Positions 17,229-27,085 of a stretch of 47,965 nt of DNA are shown piece after piece. The stretch's first letter is position 1, and the number at the start of each line of letters is the position of its first letter. The notes below the pieces were generated by a model, which was not told where the DNA came from, made no database searches, and was given only the letters and a program-made list of their open reading frames with translations. Where the stretch lies: contig JADJPH010000061.1 in NCBI GenBank assembly GCA_016713335.1, positions 1-47,965 of the forward strand. Reading direction: 5' to 3'. This DNA comes from Candidatus Fredericiella danica. Its GTDB lineage: Bacteria > Chloroflexota > Anaerolineae > Caldilineales > Caldilineaceae. The position numbers and the translations under genes are program-made.

Positions 17229-18530
17229 TTAGCGCTGCCACGCCGGTCCATTGGGATAGGCGTATTCACGCAACGACTGCGGTTTCATTTCGATGCTATA
17301 GCCCGGCGCAAGCGGCGCCATATAGTGCCCATTGCGCACGACGACTGGCGCTACAAAGTGCTCATGCAAATGGTCGACATACTCGATCACGCGGTCTTGC
17401 TTGTCGCCACTGATCGCAATGTAGTCGATCATTTGAAGGTGTTGGACATATTCACACAATCCCACCCCGCCGGCGTGCGGGCAGACCGGGATCCCCAGCT
17501 TGGCGGCCATCAAGTACACAGATAGGACTTCGTTGACGCCACCCAGCCGGCATGAATCCACCTGGCAAAAGCCGATGGCGCCGGCCTGCATGAGCTGCTT
17601 GAAGATCACACGGTTTTGGCACATCTCGCCCGTGGCCACGCGGATCGGGGCGATGGCACGCGCAATCGTAGCGTGGCCGAGCACGTCGTCTGGGCTGGTC
17701 GGTTCTTCCATCCACCAGATGTCAAAGGGTGCAAGATGTTTGACCCACTCGATGGCAGTCGGTACATCCCACACCTGATTGGCATCGACCATCAGGTAAT
17801 TGTCCGGGCCGATCACCTCGCGCACAAGCGCACAGCGGCGAATGTCATCCTGCAGATCGCGCCCCACCTTGATCTTGAAATGGCGCCACCCTTCGGCGAG
17901 CGCCTCGTGACAGAGGGTACGAATCTTGTCGTCGCTGTAACCAAGCCAACCGGTCGAGGTTGTGTACGCGGGATAGCCGGCTGCCAACATTTCGGCTTCT
18001 CGCTGCGCTTTTCCTGTCGACTGGCGGTGAAGCAGATCGATCGCCTCGGCAGGGGTGATGACGTCTGCGATGTAGCGGAAATCGATGCAGCCGACCAACT
18101 GTTCCGGCGCCATATCGACCACCAACTTCCAGAGCGGTTTACCCTCGATTTTGGCCCAGAGGTCCCAGACGGCATTGACAACGGCCGCGGTAGCTAGATG
18201 CAGGACACCCTTTTCCGGTCCCACCCAGCGCAGTTGGCCGTCGCTGGTCAGCGCGCGCCAGAAGCCGGCCATGTTTGCGGTGATTTCCTCCAGGGTCTTG
18301 CCCTCGACGAGGGGTGAGAGTGAGTGTACGGCGGCGACGCAAAGTTCATTGCCGCGCCCACAGGTAAAGGTGAGCCCATGTCCCTCGAATCCTGCGGGAT
18401 GATCCGTCTTCAGAATCACATAGGCGGCTGAGTAGTCAGGATCCGGGTGCATGGCATCCGAACCGTCAAGCGCGTGCGACGTGGGAAAACGAATATCGTG
18501 TGTGGCGATCTCAAGTATGCGCGTGGGCAT
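17229..18530 (-). CDS. L-fuconate dehydratase
   Basis: Enolase-superfamily enzyme (mandelate racemase subgroup) that dehydrates L-fuconate to 2-keto-3-deoxy-L-fuconate in the oxidative L-fucose pathway. 433 residues, unbroken. Catalytic features match the characterised Xanthomonas FucD almost residue for residue: the KIK motif at 219-221, magnesium ligands Asp249, Glu275 and Glu302, and the general acid/base His352 (CPHAGGVG). The start at 18530 (MPTRILEIATHDIRFPTS) is typical of the family. A good sigma-70-like promoter lies 36-64 bases upstream. It heads a minus-strand group with uppP and a PTE-like lactonase and is divergent from the sulfatase-maturating enzyme, a context that points to fucose-containing glycans. 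Confidence 0.93.
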   Translation of the reverse strand: MPTRILEIATHDIRFPTSHALDGSDAMHPDPDYSAAYVILKTDHPAGFEGHGLTFTCGRGNELCVAAVHSLSPLVEGKTLEEITANMAGFWRALTSDGQLRWVGPEKGVLHLATAAVVNAVWDLWAKIEGKPLWKLVVDMAPEQLVGCIDFRYIADVITPAEAIDLLHRQSTGKAQREAEMLAAGYPAYTTSTGWLGYSDDKIRTLCHEALAEGWRHFKIKVGRDLQDDIRRCALVREVIGPDNYLMVDANQVWDVPTAIEWVKHLAPFDIWWMEEPTSPDDVLGHATIARAIAPIRVATGEMCQNRVIFKQLMQAGAIGFCQVDSCRLGGVNEVLSVYLMAAKLGIPVCPHAGGVGLCEYVQHLQMIDYIAISGDKQDRVIEYVDHLHEHFVAPVVVRNGHYMAPLAPGYSIEMKPQSLREYAYPNGPAWQR

Positions 18531-18565
18531 GGGCTGATCCGTGGGTGTGGGTATTCGGTGCTCAA

Positions 18566-18594
18566 AAGATAGTCTTTCAGTGACCGGCTGTCAA
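18566..18594 (-). promoter_or_regulatory. Sigma-70-like promoter for L-fuconate dehydratase
   Basis: On the minus strand, TTGACA (18594-18589) is followed after exactly 17 bases by TATCTT (18571-18566). The first box is perfect and the second matches 4 of 6. Transcription would start near 18558, giving a leader of about 28 bases before the FucD start. The rest of the 250-base divergent gap shows nothing certain for the plus-strand gene. Confidence 0.6.
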
Positions 18595-18781
18595 GTGCGA
18601 CGCGCCGCGGATGGGCTGTATGTCAGAACGGTCGGCGACAAGGAAAACCCAAAGGTCAATACACGAATTCGACTGAAACGGTTAGAATAGGCTGAATGGT
18701 TACACAATGTCCCACCCTGACCACCCGGTGCGGCGTGCAGAAACGACGCCCTGATCACGCTCGCAGGAGAAAGGCCTGAAA

Positions 18782-20180
18782 ATGTCAACGTTACCAGCAA
18801 ACGCCCCACCTGCGTTCCATTTGTTGGCAAAGCCAACCGGCGCCACCTGCAACCTGGATTGCAGCTACTGTTTCTTTCTCTCTAAGGAGATGCTCTATCC
18901 CGGCAGCCGTTTCCGCATGGCCGACGACATGCTGGAAACCTATATCCGGCAACTGATTCAGGCGCACCGGGTCCCGGAGGTGGCAATCGCCTGGCAGGGG
19001 GGCGAACCCACGCTGATGGGGCTGGATTTCTTCCGCCGGTCGATCGAATATGTCGAGAAATATCGCACACCGGGGATGCGAATCGTCTACACCATTCAGA
19101 CCAACGGGACACTCATCGATGATGAATGGGCAAGCTTTTTCAAACAATACGATTTTCTGGTTGGGATCAGCATTGACGGTCCCCGCGCGATGCATGATGC
19201 GTATCGCGTAGACAAAGGAGCACAGCCGACCTTTGATAAGGTGATGCGCGGGCTGCGCTACCTACAGGCGCATGGCGTGGAGTACAACACGCTGACGACG
19301 CTTCATCATGCCAATGCGGATCATCCAGTTGAGGTATACCGCTTTCTACGTGACGAGTGCAATTCGCACTATCAGCAGTACATCCCGATCATTGAACGTG
19401 TGGGAGAAGACGATATCGAGCGCTCAGGCACGGGGGTGCGCCCGGCCCAAATGGTGCCAGGGACCGCCTCCGGCATGCCCTGGACATCCTGGCGTGACCG
19501 GCCCCTGTATATTCAAGAAGGCCAATTTGTCACCGATCGTTCCGTTACCGCCGAGCAGTACGGTGCATTTCTGATTGGTGTGTTTCGACGAGTGGGTGCG
19601 CCGCGACGTCGGGACGGTCTACGTGCAGATGTTTGACGTGGCGCTTGCCAACAGGTATGGAGAACCATCTGGGTTGTGTGTTCATTCGAAGACCTGCGGA
19701 TTGGCGCTGGCGCTGGAACACAATGGGGATCTGTACTCCTGCGACCACTTTGTCGAGCCGGCCTATCGGTTAGGTAACATCCTTGAGACAGAGATGATAG
19801 AACTGATTGCCTCGCCGCAGCAGGTCAAGTTCGGCGAGGACAAATTTGATGCGCTGCCAAACTACTGCCGGACATGTGACGTGCGGTTCGCATGTCATGG
19901 CGGATGCCCAAAGGATCGATTTATCCTGACTCCGGATGGGGAGCCCGGCTTGAACTACCTTTGCGCCGGATACAAGGAGTTTTTTCACCATATCAACCCG
20001 ACCATGCAGACCATGTGCGAGTTGCTCAGGCGCAATCGTGCACCGGCGGAAGTCATGGGGATGTACGCGCAGCAGGATGCAAAGCTTAAGCAAGCAACCG
20101 CTACGGTGGGACGCAACGATCCCTGCCCTTGTGGCAGCGGCAAGAAATACAAACATTGCCATGGACGCCAGGTAAATTAA
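18782..20180 (+). CDS. Anaerobic sulfatase-maturating radical SAM enzyme with SEC-C tail, frameshifted
   Basis: Oxidises an active-site Cys or Ser of sulfatases to formylglycine. The radical SAM cluster motif is Cys23-x3-Cys27-x2-Cys30 (CNLDCSYCFF). GEPTLMG, TNGTLID and the SPASM region follow, with its cysteines in the blocks ending CVHSKTCG, YSCDHFVEP, NYCRTCDVRFACHGGCPKD and NYLCAGY. The last 20 residues form a SEC-C zinc motif (DPCPCGSGKKYKHCHG). One extra T near 19585 shifts the frame within GVFDEWVRRDVG; both sides are otherwise well conserved. The region 19425-19495 is also less conserved than expected. The start is ATG 18782, after GGAGAAAGG. No sulfatase lies in this window. The GH38 gene starts 2 bases after its stop. 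Confidence 0.9.
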
Positions 20181-20182
20181 CG

Positions 20183-22639
20183 ATGAGTAAACCAACGATT
20201 CACATGATTGGCCAGGCGCACCTGGATCCCGTTTGGCTGTGGCGTTGGACTGAAGGGCGCGCCGAGGCGCTTGCCACCAGCCAGTCGGCGGTCGACCGGC
20301 TCCGCGAAACTCCCGACTTTCATTTCACGCGGGGCGAAGCGCAGATCTATGCGTGGATCGAGGAGGAGAATCCTCCCCTCTTTGCGGAAATTCGTGAGCT
20401 GATTCAGGCTGGGCGCTGGCACGTGGTCAACGGCATGGTGATTCAACCCGATATGAATCTGCCGCAAGGTGAATCGTTTGTCCGCCAGATTTTGCTCGGC
20501 AAGCGTTACATGCGTGAGCACCTGGGGGTTGAACCCCGAATCGCCTATTGTGTCGATAGTTTTGGGCATGCTGGGACGCTGCCGCAGATCTTGTCAAAGT
20601 GCGGTTTTGACGCCTATGTTTTCATGCGGCCGGGGCTGCATGAAAAGACGCTGCCCGCGCAGACCTTCTGGTGGCAGGCGCCGGATGGCAGCCGCATCTT
20701 GACCTTCCGGATTGCTTTTAACTATGAGACGCGGGTGGTGGATCATCGGGCGCATATCGAACGGACGCTTGCCGCCAAACAGGATGTCTTGAACGACGTA
20801 ATGTGCTTTTTCGGGGTGGGCAATCATGGCGGCGGTCCAACGAAGGCGCAAATTGAAAATGTCCAGCAATTGGCCGGCGAGCGCAAGGATCTGAATATCG
20901 TATTCAGTTGGCCAGACGCCTATTTTGCGGCCGTCGCCGGTGACGTTGCCGGCTTGCCCACGGTCGCAGAGGAACTTCAATTTCATGCGATCGGCTGCTA
21001 TTCTGTCAACAGTGCATTGAAGCGTTCGCACCGCAAAGCCGAATGTGGGCTACTCTTCGCCGAGCGAATGGCGGTCCTTGCCGAACACTGGGCGGGGCGT
21101 CCTGCGCCATTGGAACAGTTGCGTGCGCTCTGGTGGGAACTCTGTTTCAACCAGTTTTCATGACACGCTCGGGGGTCCTCCGTCAAAGAAGCCGAAGACG
21201 ACGCGATACGTGCGCTGGATGGCATCTGCGCAACGGCGGAACGCATTGCCAACGATGCCGGCCGCGCCGTGGGCGCGCACGTAAACACCGCGGGACCGGG
21301 CGCAGCCATCCTCCTGTTCAACCCAGCCGGGCAGAAGGCGACCGGCTATGTCGAATATGAGCCGTGGACGGAGTGGGAAAGCTGGGAAGGATTGGGGTAC
21401 AGCCTGGTGGATGAGCAGGGGGAGGCCGTACCCTACCAACTCGTCGATACCCATGAAGCGCTGACGCGGCCGGCGCACGGCATCGTCCGATTGGTCTTCC
21501 GTGCATCCGTACCGGCGATGGGCTACCGCACCTATCGTTTTGCACCCGGGCTGCCCGTTGCGGCACCACTTCCCGACCTGACCGCAACGCCGACTACGCT
21601 CGATAACGGTCGCATACAACTGCGGCTTGACGAGCACACCGGCGCCATTGTCTCGTGTCTCGATACGATGACCGGAACGGAGTTCGTCGGACGACGCGGC
21701 TGGAATGTAGCGCAAGTGCTTGAGGATAGGTCAGACACCTGGTCGCACCGCATTCCAGGTTTCGCCGGGCCAATCTTGGGCGAGTTTCACCTGGTGGAGA
21801 GCAGAGTCGCCGATCTGGGACCACTGCAAGCCTCCATCGTCGTTGATCGTGTCCTTGGCGCAAGCCGTTGGACCCAGCAGATCGTCGTCCGGCGCGACAG
21901 CGACGCCATTCTCATTCGGAACTGGGTAAACTGGGACGGCCAATGGCAGACCGTCAAGCTTGCATTTGACGTCAACACCCCGGCGCCCGAGGCGACGCAC
22001 GATGTAGCATTCGGTCACTGCCGGCGTCCGTGCGATGGCGCCGAAGTGCCTACACAGATGTGGATGGACGTCAGCGGGCCGTTGATAGGCGAGGGTGCAA
22101 AACAGATCGGCGCAGCGCTGCTAAACGATGGGAAGTATGGCTGCGATGTAAACGGCAGCGTTATGCGTCTCACGATCTTGCGTAGCCCTCCCTATGCCTA
22201 CCACGAACCGCATCAATTCGGCGTCAAGGCGCGTTACGACTGGGTCGATCAGGGTTACCAGGAGTTCGTGCTCGAAGTGCGTCCCCATCTTGGCGATTGG
22301 CGTGATGCAGGCATCGTTGAGGCAGCGCGTGCGATCAATATGCCAATGTTACCGGTCACGATGCATGCTCATTCAGGAGATTTACCTACACAATCCTCGC
22401 TGCTTGGAGTGACCGGAGATGACCTGGAGATGACGGCGCTCAAACCCGCCGAGGATGGGGACGGTGCGGTGCTGCGTCTGGCGGATCGACATGGGCGCGG
22501 CGCAAGCGGCACAGTCCGCTGGATGGGCGTCGCATTCGAGGTCGCGCTTAGGCCGTCGGAGATCGCAACCTACCGGATCAGCCGGGTCGATGGCGAGTGG
22601 CGTCTGACCGATACGAATATGCTAGAACGCCCCACCTAA
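20183..22639 (+). CDS. GH38 alpha-mannosidase, frameshifted
   Basis: Zinc-dependent retaining alpha-mannosidase of glycoside hydrolase family 38, about 818 residues. Zinc ligands His13 and Asp15 lie in QAHLDPVW, and the nucleophile is Asp125 in CVDSFGHAGTLPQIL. The next zinc ligand, in FHDTLGG, falls just after a spurious stop at 21161-21163: an extra T near 21155 ends the frame at NQFS, and a second, compensating shift at about 21172-21180 restores it. The rest runs to 22639 with the beta-rich C-terminal domains (NPAGQKATGYV, then RNWVNWDGQW). It follows the sulfatase-maturating enzyme by 2 bases, so the two are likely translated from one mRNA. No signal peptide is seen, which suggests intracellular action on imported oligosaccharides. 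Confidence 0.9.
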
Positions 22640-22659
22640 AACCGAATACCGTCAAATAT

Positions 22660-22679
22660 CCGATGCTATAGATCATCGG
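22660..22679. promoter_or_regulatory. Small inverted repeat upstream of ABC exporter
   Basis: CCGATG at 22660-22665 and CATCGG at 22674-22679 form a 6-bp inverted repeat with an AT-rich 8-base centre, in the 96-base gap between the mannosidase and the ABC exporter pair. It could be an operator or part of a weak terminator. Confidence 0.3.
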
Positions 22680-22735
22680 CGGTCGTACAATAGATCTGTT
22701 TGTGACCATGTCAAATCAGATCGGAGGACGCGTCG

Positions 22736-24514
22736 ATGCTCAAATCATTCCGCCGGATGTTCTTCATTTACAACGGGTATCGTCTACGGCTCTTTTTCTC
22801 GCAGGTGCTGCTGGCGATCTCGGCGCTTGCTTCGATTGCATCGGCAACGTTGAGCCAACGCCTGATCAATCAAGGGCTGATGGCCGGCGACGCCGAGGTG
22901 GTCATCGATTCAGGCATCTGGATGGTTCTGTTGGCATTGCTGGCAGGCGCCACCCTGGCCGGCACGGCGGCGTTCGCCGTATTCTTTGCCCAGGGCACGG
23001 CTTATGTCGCACGCACCGAAGTGTACAACAAGATCCAAACGTTTTCCTTCGCCAACTTTGATCAGTTTCGCACCGGCAACCTGCTGGTGAGACTCAACAC
23101 GGATGTCAACAACATCGCCAATGCCGTGATGTATTCGGTCATGTTGTTGCTGTATGCGCCGCTGATGGTGATCGTTGCCTTTGTCTTGACGGCAATCTCA
23201 GTGCCAAGTTTGTTCTGGATCCTGGTGGTGGTCACGATTGCAGTGCTTGTGGTCATGTCCTTTATCGTGCCACAAATCTTCCGCGCCTATGATGAGCGCC
23301 AGGAACGACTGGATGCACTCAACAACACCCTGCAGGAAAACCTGGCTGGGGTGCGCGTCGTCAAGGCCTTTGTGCGCGAGAAGTTGGAAATCGAGCAGTT
23401 TGCAAAACGTGCGGCGGCCATGCGGGTTCCCGCATTTGCCGCCGCCTACCGGGTGGCGTTGCTCAATCCGCTGTTGACGGCCATCGCTCAGATCTCCGTC
23501 GCCGCCTCCATCTTTGTCGGTGGCGTGCAGGTGCTGAATAAAACCGGGCTCAATTCGGGTGAACTTGTGATGTTCATACAGTACCTGGGGATGGTCGTGA
23601 CGCCATTGGCGCTGATGGCGGTGGTGGTGCCGTTCATTCTGCGCGGCGATGCGTCCGCCAAACGCCTCTGGGAGGTGATTGACGCCGAGCCGGCGGTTGA
23701 GGACAAGCCTGACGCGCGGGCGGTTGAACCAGCGACGATTACGGGCCGCGTCGTATTCGAAAACGTCAGCTTCGCGTTTCGGCGGGCTGATGGAAAACTC
23801 GACCCGCCGGCCCTCAAACAGATCAACTTGACGATCGAGGCAGGGGAGCGAGTCGGGATACTCGGTGCAACCGGCGCAGGCAAGAGCGCACTCGTCAACC
23901 TGATCCCACGCTTCTACGATGTCACCGAGGGACGCATCACGATCGATGGCGTCGACGTACGCGATTTTTCGGAGGCGAATCTGCGCCAGATAGTGGGCAT
24001 TACGTTGCAGGAGGCCGTCCTGTTTCAGGGGGATCTGCGCTTCAATCTCAAGTTTGGGGCGCCAGCGGCTGAGGATCAGGTGATGTTTGACGCGGCGCGG
24101 GCTGCGGACGCCTTCGGATTCATCGACAATCTCCCACAAAAATGGGAAGCGCCGGTGGCCCGGCGCGGTTACAACTTCTCAGGCGGTCAGCGCCAGCGGT
24201 TGGCAATGTCGCGCACACTCACGACCATGCCCCGCATCTTGATCCTCGACGACAGTACGAGTGCCCTGGACGTAGCGACTGAAAGTCGCGTCCAAAGCGC
24301 GATCCCCGACTTTACCAGTCACGTCACGACCATTTATATCGCCCAACGCATCAGTGCCGTGATCAACCTTGACAAGATCGTCCTCATGGAGAACGGCCAG
24401 ATCCTCGCCACCGGCTCGCATGAAGAGTTGATGAAGAGCAACTCACTCTACCAGGAGATCTATGCTTCACAGTTGGGGGCAGGTGTGACGGAAGGCATGG
24501 AGGTGCAATCATGA
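22736..24514 (+). CDS. ABC exporter half, degenerate-site subunit
   Basis: 592-residue type IV (MsbA-like) ABC exporter subunit with six membrane helices in the first 310 residues and an ATPase domain at about 340-590. Walker A is GATGAGKSAL and the signature is the canonical FSGGQRQR. Walker B reads ILDDSTSALD with Asp506 in place of the catalytic Glu, and the H-loop reads IAQRIS with Gln537 in place of His. This is the pattern of the non-hydrolysing site in heterodimeric exporters such as TM287/288 and BmrCD. The start at 22736 follows GGAGGA. Its stop overlaps the next gene's ATG (ATGA). The exported substrate cannot be told from sequence. Confidence 0.94.
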   Translation: MLKSFRRMFFIYNGYRLRLFFSQVLLAISALASIASATLSQRLINQGLMAGDAEVVIDSGIWMVLLALLAGATLAGTAAFAVFFAQGTAYVARTEVYNKIQTFSFANFDQFRTGNLLVRLNTDVNNIANAVMYSVMLLLYAPLMVIVAFVLTAISVPSLFWILVVVTIAVLVVMSFIVPQIFRAYDERQERLDALNNTLQENLAGVRVVKAFVREKLEIEQFAKRAAAMRVPAFAAAYRVALLNPLLTAIAQISVAASIFVGGVQVLNKTGLNSGELVMFIQYLGMVVTPLALMAVVVPFILRGDASAKRLWEVIDAEPAVEDKPDARAVEPATITGRVVFENVSFAFRRADGKLDPPALKQINLTIEAGERVGILGATGAGKSALVNLIPRFYDVTEGRITIDGVDVRDFSEANLRQIVGITLQEAVLFQGDLRFNLKFGAPAAEDQVMFDAARAADAFGFIDNLPQKWEAPVARRGYNFSGGQRQRLAMSRTLTTMPRILILDDSTSALDVATESRVQSAIPDFTSHVTTIYIAQRISAVINLDKIVLMENGQILATGSHEELMKSNSLYQEIYASQLGAGVTEGMEVQS

Positions 24515-26406
24515 CGGCGTCAACATCCACACCAGAAGTCACCATCAAGCGCAAACTCGAGTCCCGCAAGAAAACGCAAATTGTGCATAAGAAGGGCGAC
24601 ACGATGCCGACGTTGCGCCGGCTTCTTGGCTACATGGTTGATGAACAGAGTAAGCCAAAGTTTATCCGGGCGCTCGTGATCCGCTTTGGTGCAGTCGTGG
24701 CGCTGGTATTGATCCCCACGTTCACCGGCATCGCGTTCAATGTGATCGGTGCGCCGGATGGGACAATTCAACAACTCGCGCTATGGGCCGGTCTGGCGTT
24801 GGTTGCCGGCGTCGTCTTTCTGGTGCTCAGTGTCATTGCGGAGCGCGTCTTCTCAACGCTGGCAACAAATGGACTCTACAAGTTGCAGACCGACATGTTC
24901 ACAAAGATTCAGGGGCTTTCGCTGAGTTTCTTCGACCGGCAGCCCATCGGCGAATTGATGAGTCGCGTCACGAATGACACTGAATCCGTCGCCCTCTTCT
25001 ACGAGGATGCTGTTGCCCAGATGATTCGGGCGGGGTTTCAGATTGGATTGGTTGTGGTCGTCATGTTCGTCGCCGATTGGCGGCTCGCGCTGGTGGCGAT
25101 GCTCATGGTGCCCATCATGCTTGCCGTCACCGGGGTGATTCAACGGGTCTCAACGCCTGCTTTTGCCAAGATGCAGGATGAGTTGGGATCGGTAGGGGCA
25201 TTCCAGGAAGAGACGATTACGGGCAACAAAGTCATCGCCGCAAGCCGCCGGGAAACGTGGGCGATGGACAGTAGCGCCGAACTAGCGGGCGGCGTTTATG
25301 ACGTGGCCACCATGGCATTCTTCACGTCATTGCTCCAGTTTCCCCTGACACAGACGTTGTCCATGCTGCAGGTGGTCGCCGTCCTGGTCGTTGGCTCACT
25401 CCTGGCGCTGGAAGGCCAGGCCAATATTGGTGATGTCATCGCGTTTGTCGGGTACACAGGTCTGCTCGCCGGTCCGCTCTCGGACATTGCAAACTTGACC
25501 GCCACCACATTGGCCGCGGTGGCGGGTGGGCGGCGCGTCTTCGCCATCATGGATGAAAAGCCCACCGTGGTCGACGCCCCAGATGCGGCGGACTACCATT
25601 TTGAGGGCGGTCACGTCCAGTTCAAGGACGTCGATTTCAGTTATGCACCCGGGCGCAAGATTCTCAAGCACAACACGTTCGAAGCGCTGCCGGGGCAGAA
25701 GATCGGCATCTGCGGGCCTACAGGCGCGGGCAAGAGCACGATCATCAACATCTTGACCCGTTATTATGACATCGACAGTGGGGTGATCCTGATTGACGAC
25801 CAGGATATTCACCTACTGACACAGGCTAGCCTGCGCCGGCAGGTCGGCGTTGTGTTGCAGGAAGCGTTCCTCTTCTCGGACACCGTGATGAACAATTTGA
25901 AGTATGCGCGCGAAGGTGCGACCGATGAAGAGTGCATGGCTGCCGCCAAGGATGCGAACGCCCATGAGTTCATCATGAACCTGCCGCAGGGCTATGACAC
26001 CGTGATGACCGAACGGGGCGCCAACCTCAGCCAGGGCCAACGCCAGATGATCACCATTGCGCGTGCCATGGTCGCCAACCCGCAAATGCTGGTGCTGGAC
26101 GAAGCCACCAGCAACGTCGATACACGCACCGAAAAACTGATCCAGGAAGGGTTACGTCGTCTGATGGAGGGTAGGACCAGTTTTGTAATTGCGCACCGGT
26201 TGAGTACGATCCGGGATGCGGCCAAGATCATGGTGGTCAACGGTGGCGAGATCGTCGAGATGGACACCCACGACAATTTGATGGCGATGAAGGGTTTCTA
26301 CCACTCTGTATATGAGCCAGTTCAAGGGCAAGGGGCCGGCGGGAACTGTGGACGCCGCTCAAGGCGCAAACTTTGCAAGCACATAAGTCTCACGCTGCAC
26401 GCCTGA
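24511..26406 (+). CDS. ABC exporter half, catalytic subunit
   Basis: Partner of the preceding exporter half, 631 residues as read. Six membrane helices follow an approximately 50-residue charged N-terminal extension. The ATPase domain has Walker A GPTGAGKSTI, Walker B VLDEATSNVD with its Glu, and the H-loop IAHRLS, all canonical, but the signature reads LSQGQ in place of LSGGQ. Together the two proteins make one proper and one degenerate ATP site, as known in heterodimeric exporters. The start overlaps the upstream stop by 4 bases, so translation is coupled. A one-base shift near 26308 probably spoils the end: another frame gives YMSQFKG, the usual ending, and stops at 26386. Confidence 0.93.
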   Translation: MTASTSTPEVTIKRKLESRKKTQIVHKKGDTMPTLRRLLGYMVDEQSKPKFIRALVIRFGAVVALVLIPTFTGIAFNVIGAPDGTIQQLALWAGLALVAGVVFLVLSVIAERVFSTLATNGLYKLQTDMFTKIQGLSLSFFDRQPIGELMSRVTNDTESVALFYEDAVAQMIRAGFQIGLVVVVMFVADWRLALVAMLMVPIMLAVTGVIQRVSTPAFAKMQDELGSVGAFQEETITGNKVIAASRRETWAMDSSAELAGGVYDVATMAFFTSLLQFPLTQTLSMLQVVAVLVVGSLLALEGQANIGDVIAFVGYTGLLAGPLSDIANLTATTLAAVAGGRRVFAIMDEKPTVVDAPDAADYHFEGGHVQFKDVDFSYAPGRKILKHNTFEALPGQKIGICGPTGAGKSTIINILTRYYDIDSGVILIDDQDIHLLTQASLRRQVGVVLQEAFLFSDTVMNNLKYAREGATDEECMAAAKDANAHEFIMNLPQGYDTVMTERGANLSQGQRQMITIARAMVANPQMLVLDEATSNVDTRTEKLIQEGLRRLMEGRTSFVIAHRLSTIRDAAKIMVVNGGEIVEMDTHDNLMAMKGFYHSVYEPVQGQGAGGNCGRRSRRKLCKHISLTLHA

Positions 26407-26440
26407 ACCCCTTTCGGCTGCATGCAGGAAGGGGTTCAGG
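26402..26440 (+). promoter_or_regulatory. 12-bp hairpin covering the MOSC gene ribosome site
   Basis: CCTGAACCCCTT at 26402-26413 pairs perfectly with AAGGGGTTCAGG at 26429-26440 over a 15-base loop. The 3' arm ends 3 bases before the ATG at 26444 and contains every AGG/GGGG sequence that could serve as the ribosome site. It follows the exporter stop directly. It may act as a terminator or as a translational switch. Confidence 0.6.
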
Positions 26441-26443
26441 AAA

Positions 26444-27085
26444 ATGCAACTCATCAGTGTCAACATTGGCCAGATGCGCGCAATCGCAAACGCCAAATCC
26501 TCAGGAATGACCGGAATCTATAAGCTGCCTGTCACCTCTCCCGTTGTCATCACTGCCAACGGCATCGAGGGCGATGCCATCTCCGATGTGAAGAATCATG
26601 GTGGGGTGGACCAGGCCATCTATGTGTATGGCGAGCCGGACTATCGTTGGTGGTCACAGGAACTTGGCTACGAGATCGAACCGGGCGTCTTTGGCGAGAA
26701 CCTGACGATCAGCGAAATGGCGAGCGCACATCTCGCCATCGGTGACATCTTCCACATTGACGACGTCACGCTACAGGTGACCAGCCCGCGGATCCCGTGC
26801 GTGACACTGGCCGCGCGCATGGGCGACCCGGCTTTCGTCAAGCGTTTTCGGGCAGCAGAGCGACCGGGTCTTTACTGTCGCGTGCTGCGTGAAGGGACAG
26901 TGCAGGTGGGCGCCACCGTCGTTTTTGAACCCTACTCCGGTGAGACAATTCCTGCGATTGAATTGTTTAAGACGTTTTATGAACCCGACTTGCGCGAGGC
27001 CACGCTTCGCCGCCACCTTGCGGCGCCAGTGGGAGAACGCGTCCGCCGTCACAAAGAAGAGCAATTGCGCACACTCCTTCGTTGA
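26444..27085 (+). CDS. MOSC domain protein (YiiM-like)
   Basis: 213-residue cytoplasmic protein of the MOSC family (molybdenum cofactor sulfurase C-terminal fold), closest in layout to YiiM. Family marks are the N-terminal block IEGDAISDVKNHGGVDQAIY, the FGENLT turn, and the conserved cysteine in SPRIPCVTLAARM, which is thought to handle sulfur or the Mo cofactor. A short C-terminal helical part (LFKTFYEPDLREATLRR) is typical of YiiM-like members, which reduce N-hydroxylated compounds in E. coli. Its start codon sits directly behind a perfect hairpin. The stop codon lies at the edge of an ATTGACAATTGAC-type repeat. Confidence 0.9.
   Translation: MQLISVNIGQMRAIANAKSSGMTGIYKLPVTSPVVITANGIEGDAISDVKNHGGVDQAIYVYGEPDYRWWSQELGYEIEPGVFGENLTISEMASAHLAIGDIFHIDDVTLQVTSPRIPCVTLAARMGDPAFVKRFRAAERPGLYCRVLREGTVQVGATVVFEPYSGETIPAIELFKTFYEPDLREATLRRHLAAPVGERVRRHKEEQLRTLLR

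Noticed and set aside
21150..21180. Programmed frameshifting in the mannosidase or other split genes
   Set aside because: No slippery heptamer with a following structure was seen at the breaks, and the shifts go in both directions across unrelated genes, which fits sequencing error better.
23198..24139. A 313-codon minus-strand frame inside the first ABC exporter gene
   Set aside because: It is a shadow of the ATPase domain, whose motifs are all on the plus strand.
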